This document shows, one piece after another, positions 22,376 through 34,509 of a DNA stretch of 64,000 bases. The position numbers were made by a program, and so were the translations under genes. How positions within the stretch are numbered: the stretch's first letter is position 1; each line of letters begins with the position of its first letter. The stretch comes from Rhizomucor pusillus (taxonomy: Eukaryota > Mucoromycota > Mucoromycetes > Mucorales > Lichtheimiaceae): contig FWWN02000610.1 of assembly GCA_900175165.2 (NCBI GenBank), forward strand, positions 1 to 64,000, given 5' to 3'. Below the pieces are notes generated by a model, which had not been told where the DNA came from, ran no database searches, and was given only the letters and a program-made list of their open reading frames with translations.

Positions 22376-23720
22376 ATGTCAACGGTTACCATGGATTCCA
22401 ACAACGATGATCATTACAAATGTATGTATTTTTATCCTTCATTTGCTGGCAATGAGTCATTAATCAGATTCACCTAGTTATCGCTAGCTATTTCCAAAAT
22501 GTTGAAAGAAAAGGCGGACAGGCGACATTCATAGACTTCGTGGAAATAGTTTTGACTATATAGTTCAAAATTAAAAAAAATCGGCGAAATATTGAGGATA
22601 TCTGGACAAAGCGGTTTGGAATAGTCGCTAAAGATATGGCTATTCAACTAGTAAGACTCTGTAAATTCAAGTTGCGATTATTGGATTTGCCTCACCTAAT
22701 ATCTAAAAAGCAAAAGACCAAGAAAAAACCTGACTGGTCGAAAATTGAGCTAGCAGTCCCTACTACGGTATTCCAACACGCAGAAACTTGTAGATAAATC
22801 ATACATGTCATCACGTATGTTAGATGCCAATTATATAACCGAGGATGGTACTAATTAGCAGCGTAAAAAGCCAAAGAACAGACGGTCATCACCACCTCTG
22901 TGTGAGTGCTAAATGTGCATCATTATCTATGAATCTTGCTGACTCTTGCTTCAAAGTCCAAGTCGAATGCACGCCGGCTAACGCGAGAAATGAAGGATGC
23001 ATTTACTGACAAGTACAATGCCTTAGATCCTACTAAGAAGTGGAAATTACGCGACAACGTCTATGTCGAAGATAAGATATATGAATTTGGGATGACTTGC
23101 GCGTATGAGCAGTAAGTTAATCAAATTGTACGTTTTGGAATATTGTCTAAAAGCCATATAGCCTAGTGCATTCATTTGTTTTGTGCATCGACGATAAGTG
23201 CTGGCAATCGGTCTTCGATGAAGACGATCTAGAGACAATTAGAAACTCCGGAAACCCATGCCACCACTAGCAGAGGGCGTTAAGCGGGTATTTGCGAACT
23301 ACCAAAGGAAGAAGAGCGACGACGGCGCAGACGAGGATTCGGCAGAAAGTCCGTTAATGGCTCTTCTGGCGGAGGCCGTAGGCCGAACGCCTATCTCCGG
23401 TATCGAGAGCTCAGTGGATCAAGTGATTGTACCCGCCCTTCCTCCACTTTCTTTGCTCGTTCTCTCATTAGATGATAGAGTTTATTCGTGTATCACAAAT
23501 TTTTATACTGCTCTCGACAATAAAGGAAGGGATGATGACACACAATCACTTGTTCCACAGCTCGAAGGATAATGCATAAAAGCAAACCAGGTTATTATAG
23601 ATAAATCCACAGGTAATTTTAAGTGGTATGATTTTCTACGGTTGGACTTCAAGGCAGGCGCAATATACGATATGGGCCTTTAAAATCGTGAGCAAGCACT
23701 TAACTGCTTGGATATCGTCC
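22376..23720 (+). pseudogene. Decayed lineage-specific gene, unknown role
   Basis: Starts ATGTCAACGG at 22376. Exon 22376-22421 joins an exon from about 22480 (FIASYFQNVERKGGQATFI). Further coding-like blocks are 22575-22795 (NRRNIEDIWTKRFGIVAKDM, then KKKPDWSKIELAVPT), 22860-22910 (KKPKNRRSSPP), 22985-23110 (REMKDAFTDKYNALDPTKKW), 23165-23260 (LVHSFVLCIDDKCWQSVFDE) and, after a one-base shift near 23255, 23258-23570 (MPPLAEGVKRVFANYQRKK). The order of blocks (WSK.ELA, then K.LRD, then HSF.LC...F...DLETI, then PPL) resembles repeated hypothetical proteins I recall from Mucorales. Stops and the frameshift argue for decay; some breaks could be introns I failed to resolve. Confidence 0.4.
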
Positions 23721-23827
23721 ATCTGCTAAACTATTTGCGACAAAGTTTTGCAGTAATTCTGGAAGCGGGATCGAGCCAGAGCCGTCACGAATTTCTTTGG
23801 GCATCTCCTTTTTTTAGTTTTCCTGTT

Positions 23828-25699
23828 ATGGAGAGTGATAAGCTATTGACCTTGCTAGAATGGTTCAAGGAGAATGAAATCAAGTGGGACGAGGACTTTT
23901 TGGAAATAAGACAAATCAATGGATCGTTTGGTGTTTACGCCCTGAAAGATATTTCAAAGCAAAAGAAGCGTAAGTTCTGGTAAACGAGGGATCCCGTTCC
24001 GGATCTCGCGATCTTGACACACACCACGATCCTGTAGTTGTCACCATTCCAAAGACGGCGATCTTGTCCACCAAGTCGACGGGTATTGCTAATATTTTGG
24101 ACGACGAGGAAATCGATGGTGGATGCTCGCTAGCACTCGCGGTGTTGTATGAAATGTCACAAGGTCAAGACTCTCCTTGGTACGGTTACTTGCAAGCTCT
24201 GCCGTCATCCGAAGATTTGCCTGTATTTTGGTCAGAGAGCGAGAAAGCATGGTTCAAGGGTACAGAAATGGAGGATGCAGTGTACAATGATCTGGTATGA
24301 TCTGAAAGAAACAGAAAAAGAAGAGAAGAGCGTTCTGTGCTCAATCATTGCATACCAATATGACTTCTTTTAGAACGATCTCAAAGATGATTACGATTCA
24401 ATCGTGTTGCCTCTTTTGCAGAAATATCCTTACATTTTTGAGAATGTGGAAAAGCATTTCTCCTTTGACCTGTTCTGCAGGATATCGACCTTGATTTCAT
24501 CGCGATCTTTCCAGGTCGACGCTTATCACGAAAACGCACTTGTTCCTTTTGCCGATATTTTCAATCATCGAAGCGGCAATGAGCATGTCCATTTTGAGAC
24601 CGACTTTGACGTCTGCGAGGCATGCGGACAACTCGAATACTGCGAGCATCAGTATCTGGAATACTTAGAAAATGGCACCGACGACGAAGGTGAAGGCAGT
24701 GACGAAGAAGGAGAATGGAGTGACTTTGAAGAAATGGATCAAGATGAACATGACGGTACTACAGAGGAACAAGACGAAGACGAAAATGAGGAAGAAGAAG
24801 AAGACAAAGAGTTGCTTGATTTAGAAGAATTGGAGAATGCTCAAGTGAACTTTTGGCAAGACGATCAGGAAGAAGAGGAACCTAAGGATACGTGCGATAT
24901 GGTTTTGGATAAGCCTGTCAAAGCTGGACAGGAGATATTCAACACGTACGGCCAGCATCCTAACATTGTGTTGTTGAGCAAGTATGGATTTTGCCACGAT
25001 AACAATCAAAATGACTATGTTTCCATCGGCGAGGATGCAGTTTTTGAAACATGCGCAAAAGTTATAAAGGACAAGTACAAGTCTCTATCGGACGAGCAAG
25101 TACTTGACCGCGTGCAAGAACGTTTTGCATACTTTTTAATGCATGAACACATCCTGTGTCCTAAGGAGGATGAAGACGAAGACGGGCCTGAGCATGATAA
25201 ATGCTGTGGAGAAGAACACGACCACGAGCACGAAGGTGGATGTTGTGGAGGCGACGAGAATCATGATCATGACAACGAAACAGAAGAAGAAGAAGCGCCA
25301 CAAGGTCGATCCAAACCATACTTTGCAAACGTGGAAGGACTTTATGAGGACACGTTGGTATGTCTTTTGCATACCGTTTTCGTCGACGAGAAAACTTTCG
25401 AAAAATTCGCAGACGACGTGGAGGAGGCTCTGAAATATTTTGAGCGTTTAGCAGCAGATCCAAACCCGAACTTTAAAAAGACTCGCAAATACTCCGAAAT
25501 GCAAGATACCAAGAAATTAGTGTATACAGCATGTAAACTCCTATCTGAACGAAGGCGCTGCGACTATCTTGATGAAAATGGCGAATGGATCCCCGTAGAA
25601 AAGGATGAGGAAACCAGGAGAAAGGTATTTGCATTTACGAATGAGAATGCGAAGCTCAGTTTACTGATTCACGAAATTATCGTACCAGGTACAAAATAA
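23828..25699 (+). CDS. SET-domain protein lysine methyltransferase (RKM/SETD6 type)
   Basis: Exons 23828-23969, 24038-24294 and 24374-25699 give 574 residues. The fold is that of split-SET enzymes which methylate ribosomal or other non-histone proteins using S-adenosylmethionine. Visible are the N-terminal SET part (GSFGVYALKDISK, then LVTIPKTAILSTK), the insert (iSET) region around PWYGYLQALPS, and the core motif VPFADIFNHR (N and H of the NHxx cofactor pocket). Later comes GQEIFNTYGQHPN, the GEE.F..YG motif that ends SET. Two unusual inserts follow: an acidic run (24660-24830) and a Cys/His-rich loop (CCGEEHDHEHEGGCCGG) near residue 395. The C-terminal part is the Rubisco-LSMT substrate-binding-like domain. 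The exact substrate is not predictable. Confidence 0.85.
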
Positions 25700-25896
25700 G
25701 CGTGAATATTACGCGCTCACGTGTCGCATAAGCGAAAAGCGTATCATCGAGCGGTCAATCGACTACTATGCATCGCGGATAAAACTGTGTAACGTGGAAA
25801 AGAGAAAAGATCCCAGGTTCAAAAAGAAGCCAAGGAAATAAATGTATTCTACTTGCTTTGATGTGTGTATACATTGTGAAATAAAGAGGTGGATGA

Positions 25897-25920
25897 ATAC
25901 TATGCTATACTATGCTATAC
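25897..25920. repeat. Short tandem repeat
   Basis: TATGCTATAC is repeated twice after a partial ATAC unit, in the gap between the convergent SET and UTP18 genes. Probably neutral. Confidence 0.8.
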
Positions 25921-25938
25921 GGGAATGAAGTGAGTGTA

Positions 25939-27878
25939 CTACAGCGCATAATGCTTCAGGGAGTATAAGAGACAGCGACCATTGTGTAAAGCAATAGCCA
26001 TGTAATCGCTGTTTGGAGAGAAGTCGAGATCCTGCACTCGTTTGATGGGCGACCGTTCGGTGGGCCAATTGGGGAACACTTTGCCACTCGGCAAGTGCAC
26101 CATCTTCAATTCCTTATTTTTCGTTGCACTTGCAATTGCCATGATTTGTGAGTCATGGTTGAATTTGATGATATTAGCCCGAGTCGTCAAATGGCCAAAC
26201 GATTTGAACGGTTTCGGGTTGGTCTCTGAGAGCAATCCCTTTCGGTTATACAGATTAACATAACCTGATGACGAGCTATTAAATGTGAAGCACATATTAG
26301 TTTCCCCAAAGTTCTCCCTGATCATACAAATGAATACATACCCAGTCGCCAAATATTGGTCGTTCGGACTCATTTGAATGCATGCATTGTTGACAGCACC
26401 GTCGTCTTCCCATTGCTTGACACATTCTCTCTGACCAACGTCAAATTGATAAATGGTGCCTGCACTGCCAGCACCATAGATATACTGGCTGTTGGATGAC
26501 CATGTGACGCTATCCACGGAGCCATTCATTTTCAAGTCGCCGACCCATTCCTTTGTCAGCGTGCTAGCCAAGCCAATGTGGCCACCTTGGAGCGTGAAAG
26601 CAATGTATTGGCCGCAGGGACTAATGCAGAAATCTCTCAGAGCCGTCTCTTGGTCGTCAAATACACTGTGACAACGATCGACTACACCGGATTGTACGTC
26701 GTATACATAGTAAAATTTTCTCATGCCGGCTGCATAGATTTTGTCCCCAGAGGGATTCCACTGTGCCGTCAGAGGCTTCATGTCCTTAAACCGGATGGAT
26801 TGAATCTTGGGATTTTCCTTGCCATCAATTTGGAATAACTGCAAGTTCTTATCAGCACTGCCGGCCAATAGGACATGGGCATTTGGATGGAACGAAACCG
26901 TCGTTAATGTATCCTAGCATATATAATAAGTATATAGTTATCTCGGTAGAAACAAAAAATAGTTACATTTGTTGGAGCCATTTGGTTGGCATTCTTTTGG
27001 CGCATGATATCCAGCACGTCTGACGGCAGGAGCTTTGCGTGTCTTCGTTGATCGAGAATACCGTATGTACTTTGCAGCAGCTCTATACGCTCTTCGTGTC
27101 CGAGGTCGCTATCTATTGTTGCATCGAATTCGCCATCAGATTCATCGGAGGATAGGAGGACGGATCCACGACGTTTTCTCTTTTCTGATCGCTTTTCAGA
27201 CGGAAGTATTGCCCAGTCTGGCTTTGGATACATTTTCGAGAATCTGTCGAATAATTTAGAAACCAAAAGCAGCGAACAAGTAATCGGTACAACTTACTGC
27301 CTGCGTAACCGTTTTTCATATACCACACCGCTAACAATATCCTCGTCTTCGTTTTTGCGCATTTTTCGCAGACGATTTGTGCTGGCCAGCGATATCTGAA
27401 CGCGAGCATCATCGTCATCTACCCACGCTGGTTTCCGGTTATATTCATATTCGAGGGTTCCGATATCGTCATCATCCTCATCCTCTTTCTCCTCGTCGCT
27501 TTCGTGCACTTCGCCCTTTTCTGAAAATGCATCTTCCATGGCAGCATCTTCAGTCTTCAGTTGCGGAGCAGGTTTCGAGTCCATAACAAAGCTTGCTCCA
27601 GCGTCGAAAAAGAACAACTAATATGTAAATCCATGTAAGTGAATGCATACGTTTATACTATCTGCAACATTTACATCGTCTTGGCCTTCATTAGCTTGAT
27701 CGTCTTCTTCTTCGTCTCCGCTGCCGCTTTCAGGTTCGCTCAATTCATGACCAGTTTTATCCCATGTCTCGTTCAAGTTGCCAAACAAGAGCTCCTCAAG
27801 TTCCCTTTCATCGGAATCGATCCGCCCGTTGGAAAATCCATTGGTCTTGGTATGTTCAAATTGATCTGAGGTATCCAT
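25939..27878 (-). CDS. UTP18: U3 snoRNP protein UTP18
   Basis: Five exons on the minus strand (27675-27878, 27298-27617, 26967-27243, 26342-26913, 25939-26275) give 569 residues. The first intron was set at 57 bp rather than an alternative of 33 bp because both keep frame and 57 is typical here. The N-terminal half is acidic and basic-patch-rich (LFFFDAGASF, PKPDWAILPS, then an NLS-like KRSEKRKRRG). The C-terminal half is a WD40 propeller starting DTLTTVSFHPNAHVLLAGS and including QWNPSGDKIYAAG and DFSPNSDYMAIALHNG. UTP18 is part of the UtpB complex of the small-subunit processome in the nucleolus, needed for 18S rRNA maturation. Convergent with the SET gene. Confidence 0.92.
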
Positions 27879-29180
27879 TTTGGAAAGGAAGATGAAAAAC
27901 TGGGATTCAAAGTTGTCAAAGTTCTGAGGCTTGGTTTCCTTCGGGTGATTTACAGTGCTGAAAGTTGAATTTGATCAGACCCAGAGAAAATGGGCCACCC
28001 ATCCGCATTTGCGCCATAGAAGTAAAGCCTTACTAACAAACGCTTTTTTGATGTTCCCTATGTACCTCGCTAGCATATACAATGACCGACCTCCTGATTA
28101 GCCGCATTGCACCCCGGTTTTCTAGGGCACCCGCATGAAGATATCTAGCCTTCGTGTTCTGCATTATCTTGGCACGCTGCTCTCCACAGCCGCTTTCAAT
28201 TTACTAGTAATATATGTTCTAGTATGTAGTACACACGTAGAGCACGGGGTACACTATGATACGTCGTTGACAAATACTGCCAGCCCAGGCTCCAATTATT
28301 TCTGCGATACGATTGACAACGACACAATCATTCTGCACTCCTTCGATCAAAGCATTTTTGTCACAATACAGTATGAGATCATAAAGTTTTTATCCACCAA
28401 GTGTTGCAGGCGCCTTAAACGTCAGCCTACCATACATCCTATGACAACGAGCTTTGATATGTTTATTAGTATAAATATAAAGTATTTGTACCCTTCCAGT
28501 ACTTACCGGACACCATTGAATTTCCTCTTAATACTACCAGAAACATACTTTCCTGGAAGACTGCGCTAATTAGACATTAAAGCCTACAAAACGAGTCTTG
28601 TCGAGATTGTTAGTTTCTAAGGACTTGAGCTGTGTGCTTTCCACAAAATAAACTGTGAGAGATAAGAAGAGTTGGCTTCAATAAGCATGCTCATATTTTG
28701 CTGCATAAGAAGTGTATGCTATTGGAGAGTACCGTCGGTTGAGGATAAATACAGTATTTTTAAAAAGAAATGTCGCAGCCAGTGAAATTTATTGAATGTC
28801 ACATGCCCAGAAAAATTGTCGCACTCATTCAATCTAGCTTACACATCAGTGCTTTACCTGTATATAATTTACCTTGTAATAACTTATCTGATCGCATATC
28901 GAGCTGGAAGAGCATGCAGCCACACAAGCGTCATTAGAATTTCTGAAATCTTTCCCAAGCACGTTCGATATCGTAACTGGTGCTCTGGACAAGCCAACGC
29001 ATTCTCTCCCTGCATTTTTGTGGATATGAAGTGCAAGCCGATATGGAGAAAGAGCAATTGATAAAAATAATCTAATTCGTATTGACCGACTTTCCTGGGA
29101 AATGCAGCCGGCCGCAAAACTTTCGGCCGAAATCAGAACGTACATTCTAGAATGACAGAATCATCCCTATCTTTCAAGAT
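27879..29180. other. UTP18 promoter and gene-poor DNA
   Basis: An AT-rich stretch. A 144-codon plus-strand frame at 28135-28569 has a hydrophobic start but no recognisable family and poor codon quality, so it is not called. Confidence 0.4.
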
Positions 29181-29585
29181 ATAGGCGATCAAACTGGCTT
29201 GTAGGCTTTGAATGGTGCGAAGCAAATCCTGAATCATATAAGGAATCAAAAGTCGAACATAACACCTGGAAAAGTGGGCCGTTAAGGAACGTTGACGGTC
29301 TCGGATACAATGACCTTGGCACTGATGTGATTGTTATGGAAGCTTCATTGGGACAAAATAAATAATAAAGATCTTGTACACTTTATCCACAACGATACAG
29401 ACCTTCATTTTGGACTGTTCACCATCCTCGCTATCATTCGTGCCATGGGGTCTAAATTTTACGGCAGGCAGCATCAAGAAGTTGGCGACTCAGTCCATCA
29501 TATGCACACGATACAATTCGCAGTGAATTCTTATCCAGAAAGTCTTTTCATCTTGCAAGAATCCTCACCTATCTACCAACGATGA
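29181..29585 (+). pseudogene. Decayed fragment of lineage-specific gene
   Basis: The plus strand reads RSNWLVGFEWCEANPESYKE ... GYNDLGTDVIVMEASLGQNK, then two adjacent stops (TAA TAA near 29362), then DLVHFIHNDTDLHFGLFTIL and continuing coding-like text to 29585. The two halves read as one protein interrupted by stops. I recall similar text from repeated hypothetical proteins of Mucorales, but cannot verify. No 5' part was found. Confidence 0.4.
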
Positions 29586-30239
29586 CAACAATTTGTAATA
29601 GAATGACATGGAGTTCTCACTCGGTGCTGATAGCACTGCACTCCTGTCTAGTCCTGATGAGACCACAATGGTGAAAGTCCATCGGAAAGGATAGCAACGA
29701 AGAATAGTGGCAAATCTAGGAATTTTCACACTATAAATGTTGCATTTTGTACCATTCTATGTACATTGCCTGTTAAGTTACATTTGTAAGGTGATAATGA
29801 AGCTTCGATATGCTTAACAAATCGTCCAACTCTCGCATGTCCACCTCCCATTTGCATTGTTTTAAGGATCATTTAAGCATTATCTGCAAGCAAAGCCAAT
29901 ATGTACTAGCTCAGCGATTTTCAGTGAAATCCACAATGTCAGTATAGCCGGTCGAAAATTGGCGTCGAGAACTGAGCGCCAGGGTGTAAACGATATGTGC
30001 ATGTATGGAATACTTTTTATAAGTAAAAGTCGTTTTCCGTGCTTTGTGTTTAGTTTCTTTCCTTTGCTGTATATCTATTGTGACTTGCTTTGTAAAATAG
30101 AACAGATTACTGGGAGGGGGAGAATGGAAGCTCCCGTCGGACGTCCTGAACCTCCTGGCTCTCCCGCGTGCGTCAAACGCACGAGCACTGTTGTTTTTCC
30201 ACCCCACTCTGTTCTGGATACGCTGCACTTGAATCTGTC
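29586..30239. other. Intergenic upstream of carrier gene
   Basis: No gene recognised. Contains the promoter of the downstream carrier gene and a T-rich patch just ahead of it. Confidence 0.4.
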
Positions 30240-32088
30240 ATGTCGCCTACCACGGCTCCACCAGCCGAAGGCGGCTCGCACCCTTACTTTGACGAAAAAG
30301 CTAACGAGCGTGAAAATCGCATCCGGAGCTTGTTTGATTCTCTCGACAGCAACGGAACTGGATACCTAGACGCTGATGCCATTCTGCGCGGCTTTCTCAA
30401 GCTGACGCATTTACCCGCGCATACACGCTACGCTTCCGACTTGCTAGCGAAACTGAGCACTACCAGGGACGGTTACATAGACTACGAAGAGTTCAGGGCA
30501 TATGTCTTGGAGAAGGAGAAGGAACTGTGGGATCTCTTCTCAGAGATCAGCAAATCGGGCGACAACAAGATACACGCAAACGAACTCGAGAGTGCCCTGA
30601 AAGCTGCAGGCATCCGCGTGACAAAGGACGATATCGTCGGCTTTATTCAAGTGATCGACACTGGTAAGCAGGCTCTGCTGAAAACGCTGCATGCGACAGA
30701 ATCTGATCTGCCTAATATATAGAGGGCAATGGATATATTGACTTCCAAGAGTGGCGCGATTTTTTGCTGGTAAGCAACAAGAGAATGTATAATTTTTTTG
30801 TTTTTTGTTTTGCAGCCGGGATCACCAACTCGAAAGTGTAGTTACTGCCACGTGAAACGACGATTACCGAGATTTACCAGTATTACCAATCTTCGACACA
30901 GTTGACACATGACGCCGAAGTTGCCTTCCAGCATACAGACGAGGCAGCGCAGAACGCATACAAATACCTTGCAGCTGGCGGTATAGCCGGTGCGGTTTCA
31001 CGAACGTGTACAGCACCGTTCGACCGACTGAAAGTTTATCTTATTACACAGACTTCACCCCGGCCGTTACCGAATACATCGTCTGTTCAGCCAGCATCAC
31101 CTTCCTCATCCTCCATAGTCAACGCTGTACGCAGTATTTATGGCCAGGGCGGTTTTCGTGCATTCTTTGTCGGCAATGGCTTAAACGTAATGAAGATTGT
31201 ACCTGAATCAGCCATCAAGTTTTACGTGTTTGAGACGGCAAAGACGGTGTTGGCTCAGTTCACTGGAGTGGAAGATAAGAATGCGATCCCGGTGGGAGCG
31301 CGGTTCGTTGCAGGCGGCGTGGCTGGTCTATGCTCTCAGTTTTGCATTTACCCTGTGGAAACTCTCAAAACCCGAATCATGTCAACCAAAGTCGGTGATC
31401 AGTTGCAAAAGTCGGCCCACCAACCGAGGTTTTTTGTATGGCATACTGCGCGTGAAATGCTTCGCACCCAAGGCATCCGCGCATTTTGGCCCGGTTTGAC
31501 ACTCGGCCTGCTCGGCGTATTTCCTTATCAAGCATTAGACATGGGTAAGTCGAGAGAGAGAGTGTGTGTGAGCGTACTTGAAATTTAGCGTTGCTGTAAC
31601 AATGCTCGAATTTAGGTATCTACGAGACCCTCAAGGTGACATACTTGAGATACATGAATCATCATGAGGATCGGCGGGATAATACGTCTGATTTATTGCC
31701 GAACGTTTTGGTATTATGGGCCTGTGGTATGGTCAGTGGATCGATAGGTGCTACAACTGTGTACCCCCTCAACTTGATTAGAACAAGGTCTGTGCACGCT
31801 GCAGTGGCTGTTCGTTTATGCATGTTAATGTGATTACTAGATTGCAAGCTCAGGGTACGCCTGGCCATCCACACCACTATTCGTCTGCATGGGATGCTAC
31901 CAAGAAGACGTTCCACGCTGATGGTATACGCGGATTTTACAAAGGCTTGGGACCGACTTTGTTCAAGGTAGGCATGGACATGTGTGTAGTTGACCCGTTT
32001 TTATTTAATCAAATGATAGGTTGTACCGAGTGTCAGCATCAGCTACGCAGTTTATGAATTCAGCAAGCGAACATTGGGTATTACATAG
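30240..32088 (+). CDS. Calcium-regulated mitochondrial carrier (SCaMC / Sal1 type)
   Basis: Exons 30240-30663, 30723-30769, 30842-31544, 31616-31787, 31841-31967 and 32020-32088 give 513 residues. The N-terminal half has four EF-hand-like loops: DSNGTGYLDAD, TRDGYIDYEEF, a degenerate SGDNKIHANEL, and GNGYIDFQEW, whose codons are split by an intron. The C-terminal half is a six-helix mitochondrial carrier with three signature repeats: APFDRLKVYL, YPVETLKTRIM and YPLNLIRTRLQ. This arrangement is that of the ATP-Mg/phosphate carriers (human SCaMC, yeast Sal1), which exchange adenine nucleotides across the inner membrane when cytosolic calcium rises. The length is about normal. Convergent with the GNAT gene. 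Confidence 0.92.
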
Positions 32089-32439
32089 ATAATCTCTGCT
32101 ACAATTTGTTTCCTTTTCTTCTTTCGCTCCTTCATTCCCTCACACATTTCTTCCACTTAGAGTCTACATATATTGTAAATATTATTTTTTAGGAAAGAAG
32201 AAGAAAAGAGTAACACTTTCATTACATTACAAGACATACTTTCCGGTGTTTTCCTACCTTGCATTAATCGTCTGTACATTATCTATCATGCAATTTCTCT
32301 GGATGCATTAGAAAATCCAGCTCGGGGGTATCATGTTTTCTGGGAATGTAGTATCTGCAATGATCGAGTGAAAGGATATACATTTACGCAATTGCAAATT
32401 TTACAAAATTATAGATCTACAAGTATATACGTTTTCAGA
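32089..32439. other. Convergent 3' flanks
   Basis: About 350 AT-rich bases between two convergent genes; only 3' untranslated sequence is expected. Confidence 0.5.
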
Positions 32440-33501
32440 TTATTCGTATTCTTTCAATTCCTCCTGTTCCTTCAAGAATTCTTCCTCTCGTCTCCGTTTC
32501 TCTCGTGCCTCGAGTTCCTTGCTCATCCAAAGTTTTACATCCAGTCTCCAGACGGATTTTTGCTGGAATAATCCTATTCGTTTACGAGATACAAGCTCGT
32601 ATCCGTGTCGTTTTTGCAGCACTTGCTCCATTTTGGGTTGTAATTCATCCGTCTCTGCATACAAATACTCGACCTGATGCGAGTGCGCCCAGAATGCGAC
32701 TCGTTTCAACAATGGTGTTGACAAGCCTCGATCCTGCAAATTTGCTTTGATAGCCAACCTCCGGACACTTGCTTCGTACGGTTTATGTGCTGGAAACAGG
32801 ATCTTGGAGGATTCTGGCTTGTCCGGACCAAACAGCAGTTTTTTGACATTCTTGTGGGTCGTGCTCACGGTTATCCGCATCGCGTCATCGATGCGTGCAA
32901 GGATATACGCTGTTCTTTTCCATTTTGCTTGTCGGATCGCTTCAGAGTCTGCCAGAGACGTAGTTTCCGGTGCAAGCTGATGTTTGACAACGTCGCTCTG
33001 ATGGTGATCCATGCCGATACATCCAACTGGCACGTCGTTCACGGTGAGCACCCAGAAATTTCCTTGATCTTGCCTGTAATATTCGCCAGGATCCTTCAAA
33101 TCATTGTCTAGAGCTTCAATCACCCGTTCGCTAACGATGTTGCGGTCGACATAGTAAAATGCACATGCAAGACCCAGCACAATGCCTGCAAACGCTAGGA
33201 CAGCTCTTGCACCGAGAATCATGCTGGGGGTCCAGCCCAGGTATACGAGTTGGTTGGGAAGATAGAACACAACGGCCGCCAGCCACGCCAGATACGGAGG
33301 ACCAACCCACGGTGATAGCAGTAACAGTTTCACTCCTCGAGGAACCTTGTCGTAGTATGTCGAATATACCAAGTATTGGACGTATTTTAGATCTTTAGCG
33401 CCATAGTACGGTCGCATTTCAATCTTGGAACCATTGGCATCTCGAGCTGTAGGGATTGAGTCCGATGGTGGCGTGGACACTGTCTTGCGCTTGGGCGCCA
33501 T
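32440..33501 (-). CDS. Membrane-anchored GNAT-family N-acetyltransferase
   Basis: Single exon of 353 residues. Two hydrophobic segments near residues 60-85 (LLLLSPWVGPPYLAWLAAVV) and 95-120 (VLAFAGIVLGLACAFYYV) precede a GNAT fold: NFWVLTVNDVPVGCIG (strands 4-5), EASVRRLAIKANLQDRGLST (acetyl-CoA-binding motif A, QxxGL variant) and LYAETDELQPKMEQVL. The layout recalls NAT8-like ER-bound acetyltransferases, but the substrate is unknown. The C-terminus is a charged helix (KELEAREKRRREEEF). No introns, unlike most neighbours. Confidence 0.75.
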   Translation of the reverse strand: MAPKRKTVSTPPSDSIPTARDANGSKIEMRPYYGAKDLKYVQYLVYSTYYDKVPRGVKLLLLSPWVGPPYLAWLAAVVFYLPNQLVYLGWTPSMILGARAVLAFAGIVLGLACAFYYVDRNIVSERVIEALDNDLKDPGEYYRQDQGNFWVLTVNDVPVGCIGMDHHQSDVVKHQLAPETTSLADSEAIRQAKWKRTAYILARIDDAMRITVSTTHKNVKKLLFGPDKPESSKILFPAHKPYEASVRRLAIKANLQDRGLSTPLLKRVAFWAHSHQVEYLYAETDELQPKMEQVLQKRHGYELVSRKRIGLFQQKSVWRLDVKLWMSKELEAREKRRREEEFLKEQEELKEYE

Positions 33502-34250
33502 CGTTGACCGAGATCTAGGAGGTTAAATGGCTTTCTCTCTCTCAAGAAGGAATTACCTTTTAAAGCCATTTTGGGGCAGCGCTAAGTTATCTTCCGCTTT
33601 GGACCTTAACCAACCAGACATTGCACGTGTTTCTGATTCAATAATGTAAAAATCACTAATCACTAAACACAGACGACGAAGGAGCGCTCCGACACGTTTA
33701 GGAGACAAAGAGATGAAAGCTACTGTTATGGACTAAGGCGAAAATGCCGGGCGTATGTGCACAGCGACGCAGGAGCGCTAATATCAAATCAAAGAGTGGA
33801 TTCCATCGAGCATCGGTCCGAATAAACCGGGAATTCGACGGCGCCGTGCTTGCAGAAGCGAAGCGAATGCAAAAACGCCGTCGAATAGAAGTTTATGAGG
33901 GCCAAGCGAGTAGCACAACGCCTCGAATTCACTGAAAATATTCCACAAACGTCGAGTTTCTTGAGCATAGGTTCATTTTGATAGTCGACTTTATGCATCG
34001 TCCTATTCTCACATCCGGATCATTCTCGCCTACAATGCCTAATCTTAAGACTACGGCTCTGGAACCCAGACAAAGATGGCGAAGCTGCATGATACAGCGA
34101 CAATTCAGACTTCCCTATCCTCAATATCGACGAATCTTCAAACCGCAAGTAATCAATAAGGTATATCCAATGACCTAAAGATATTACCCTTCTGCTGTTA
34201 ACAGTAAACCTGGAATTTCGATGGAATATGGAACCTCGATGGCGGATGCA
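33502..34250. other. Intergenic, coding-like scraps
   Basis: Short plus-strand frames (33744-33935 and 33978-34178) read as basic peptides but have no recognisable family. They may belong with the transposase-like fragment that follows. Confidence 0.3.
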
Positions 34251-34254
34251 TAAC

Positions 34255-34509
34255 CAAATTTTGCATAATTCGGAGTCCCGATGGCGGCGAGTCTGTTTCG
34301 ACACGATGCACTATCCATAGCATACTTTTGAACACTTACGAAATAGGCTTAGAGGTGAGCACGTTCCGTGGAAGCTCGTGGAGGAAGATCGAAAGCTCCA
34401 AATAGCACTGTACATACGGTACGACACAGAAGATTTGTGGACCTTACATGTCACTGGGCAGGTTCACAAAAGATATTGTACTGCGAAACAGCATTCGATG
34501 TACTGGATG
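34255..34509 (+). pseudogene. Possible decayed transposase-like fragment
   Basis: A plus-strand frame reads RWRRVCFDTMHYP, a stop, then HTFEHLRNRLRGEHVPWKL, VEEDRKLQIALYIRYDTEDL and a stop at 34507-34509. The pattern (F...F..LR..L then V...RKLQIALY) is loosely like the N-terminal part of PIF/Harbinger-type transposases. No DDE catalytic residues or terminal repeats were seen, so this is a weak call. It might equally be another lineage-specific gene remnant. Confidence 0.25.

Noticed and set aside
27618..27650. 33-bp ultra-short intron in UTP18
   Set aside because: A donor 24 bases upstream (GTAAAT) keeps frame and gives a normal 57-bp intron.
28135..28569. 144-codon plus-strand frame with hydrophobic start
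   Set aside because: No recognisable domain, poor composition for a secreted protein and no splice or neighbour support.
29655..29712. Hammerhead-ribozyme-like core (CTGATGAGACCACAATGGTGAAAG)
   Set aside because: The CTGATGA and GAAA boxes are present with a 3-bp stem between them, but the closing pair of stem II is missing a base, and I could not find matching stem I or stem III with a cleavage site.
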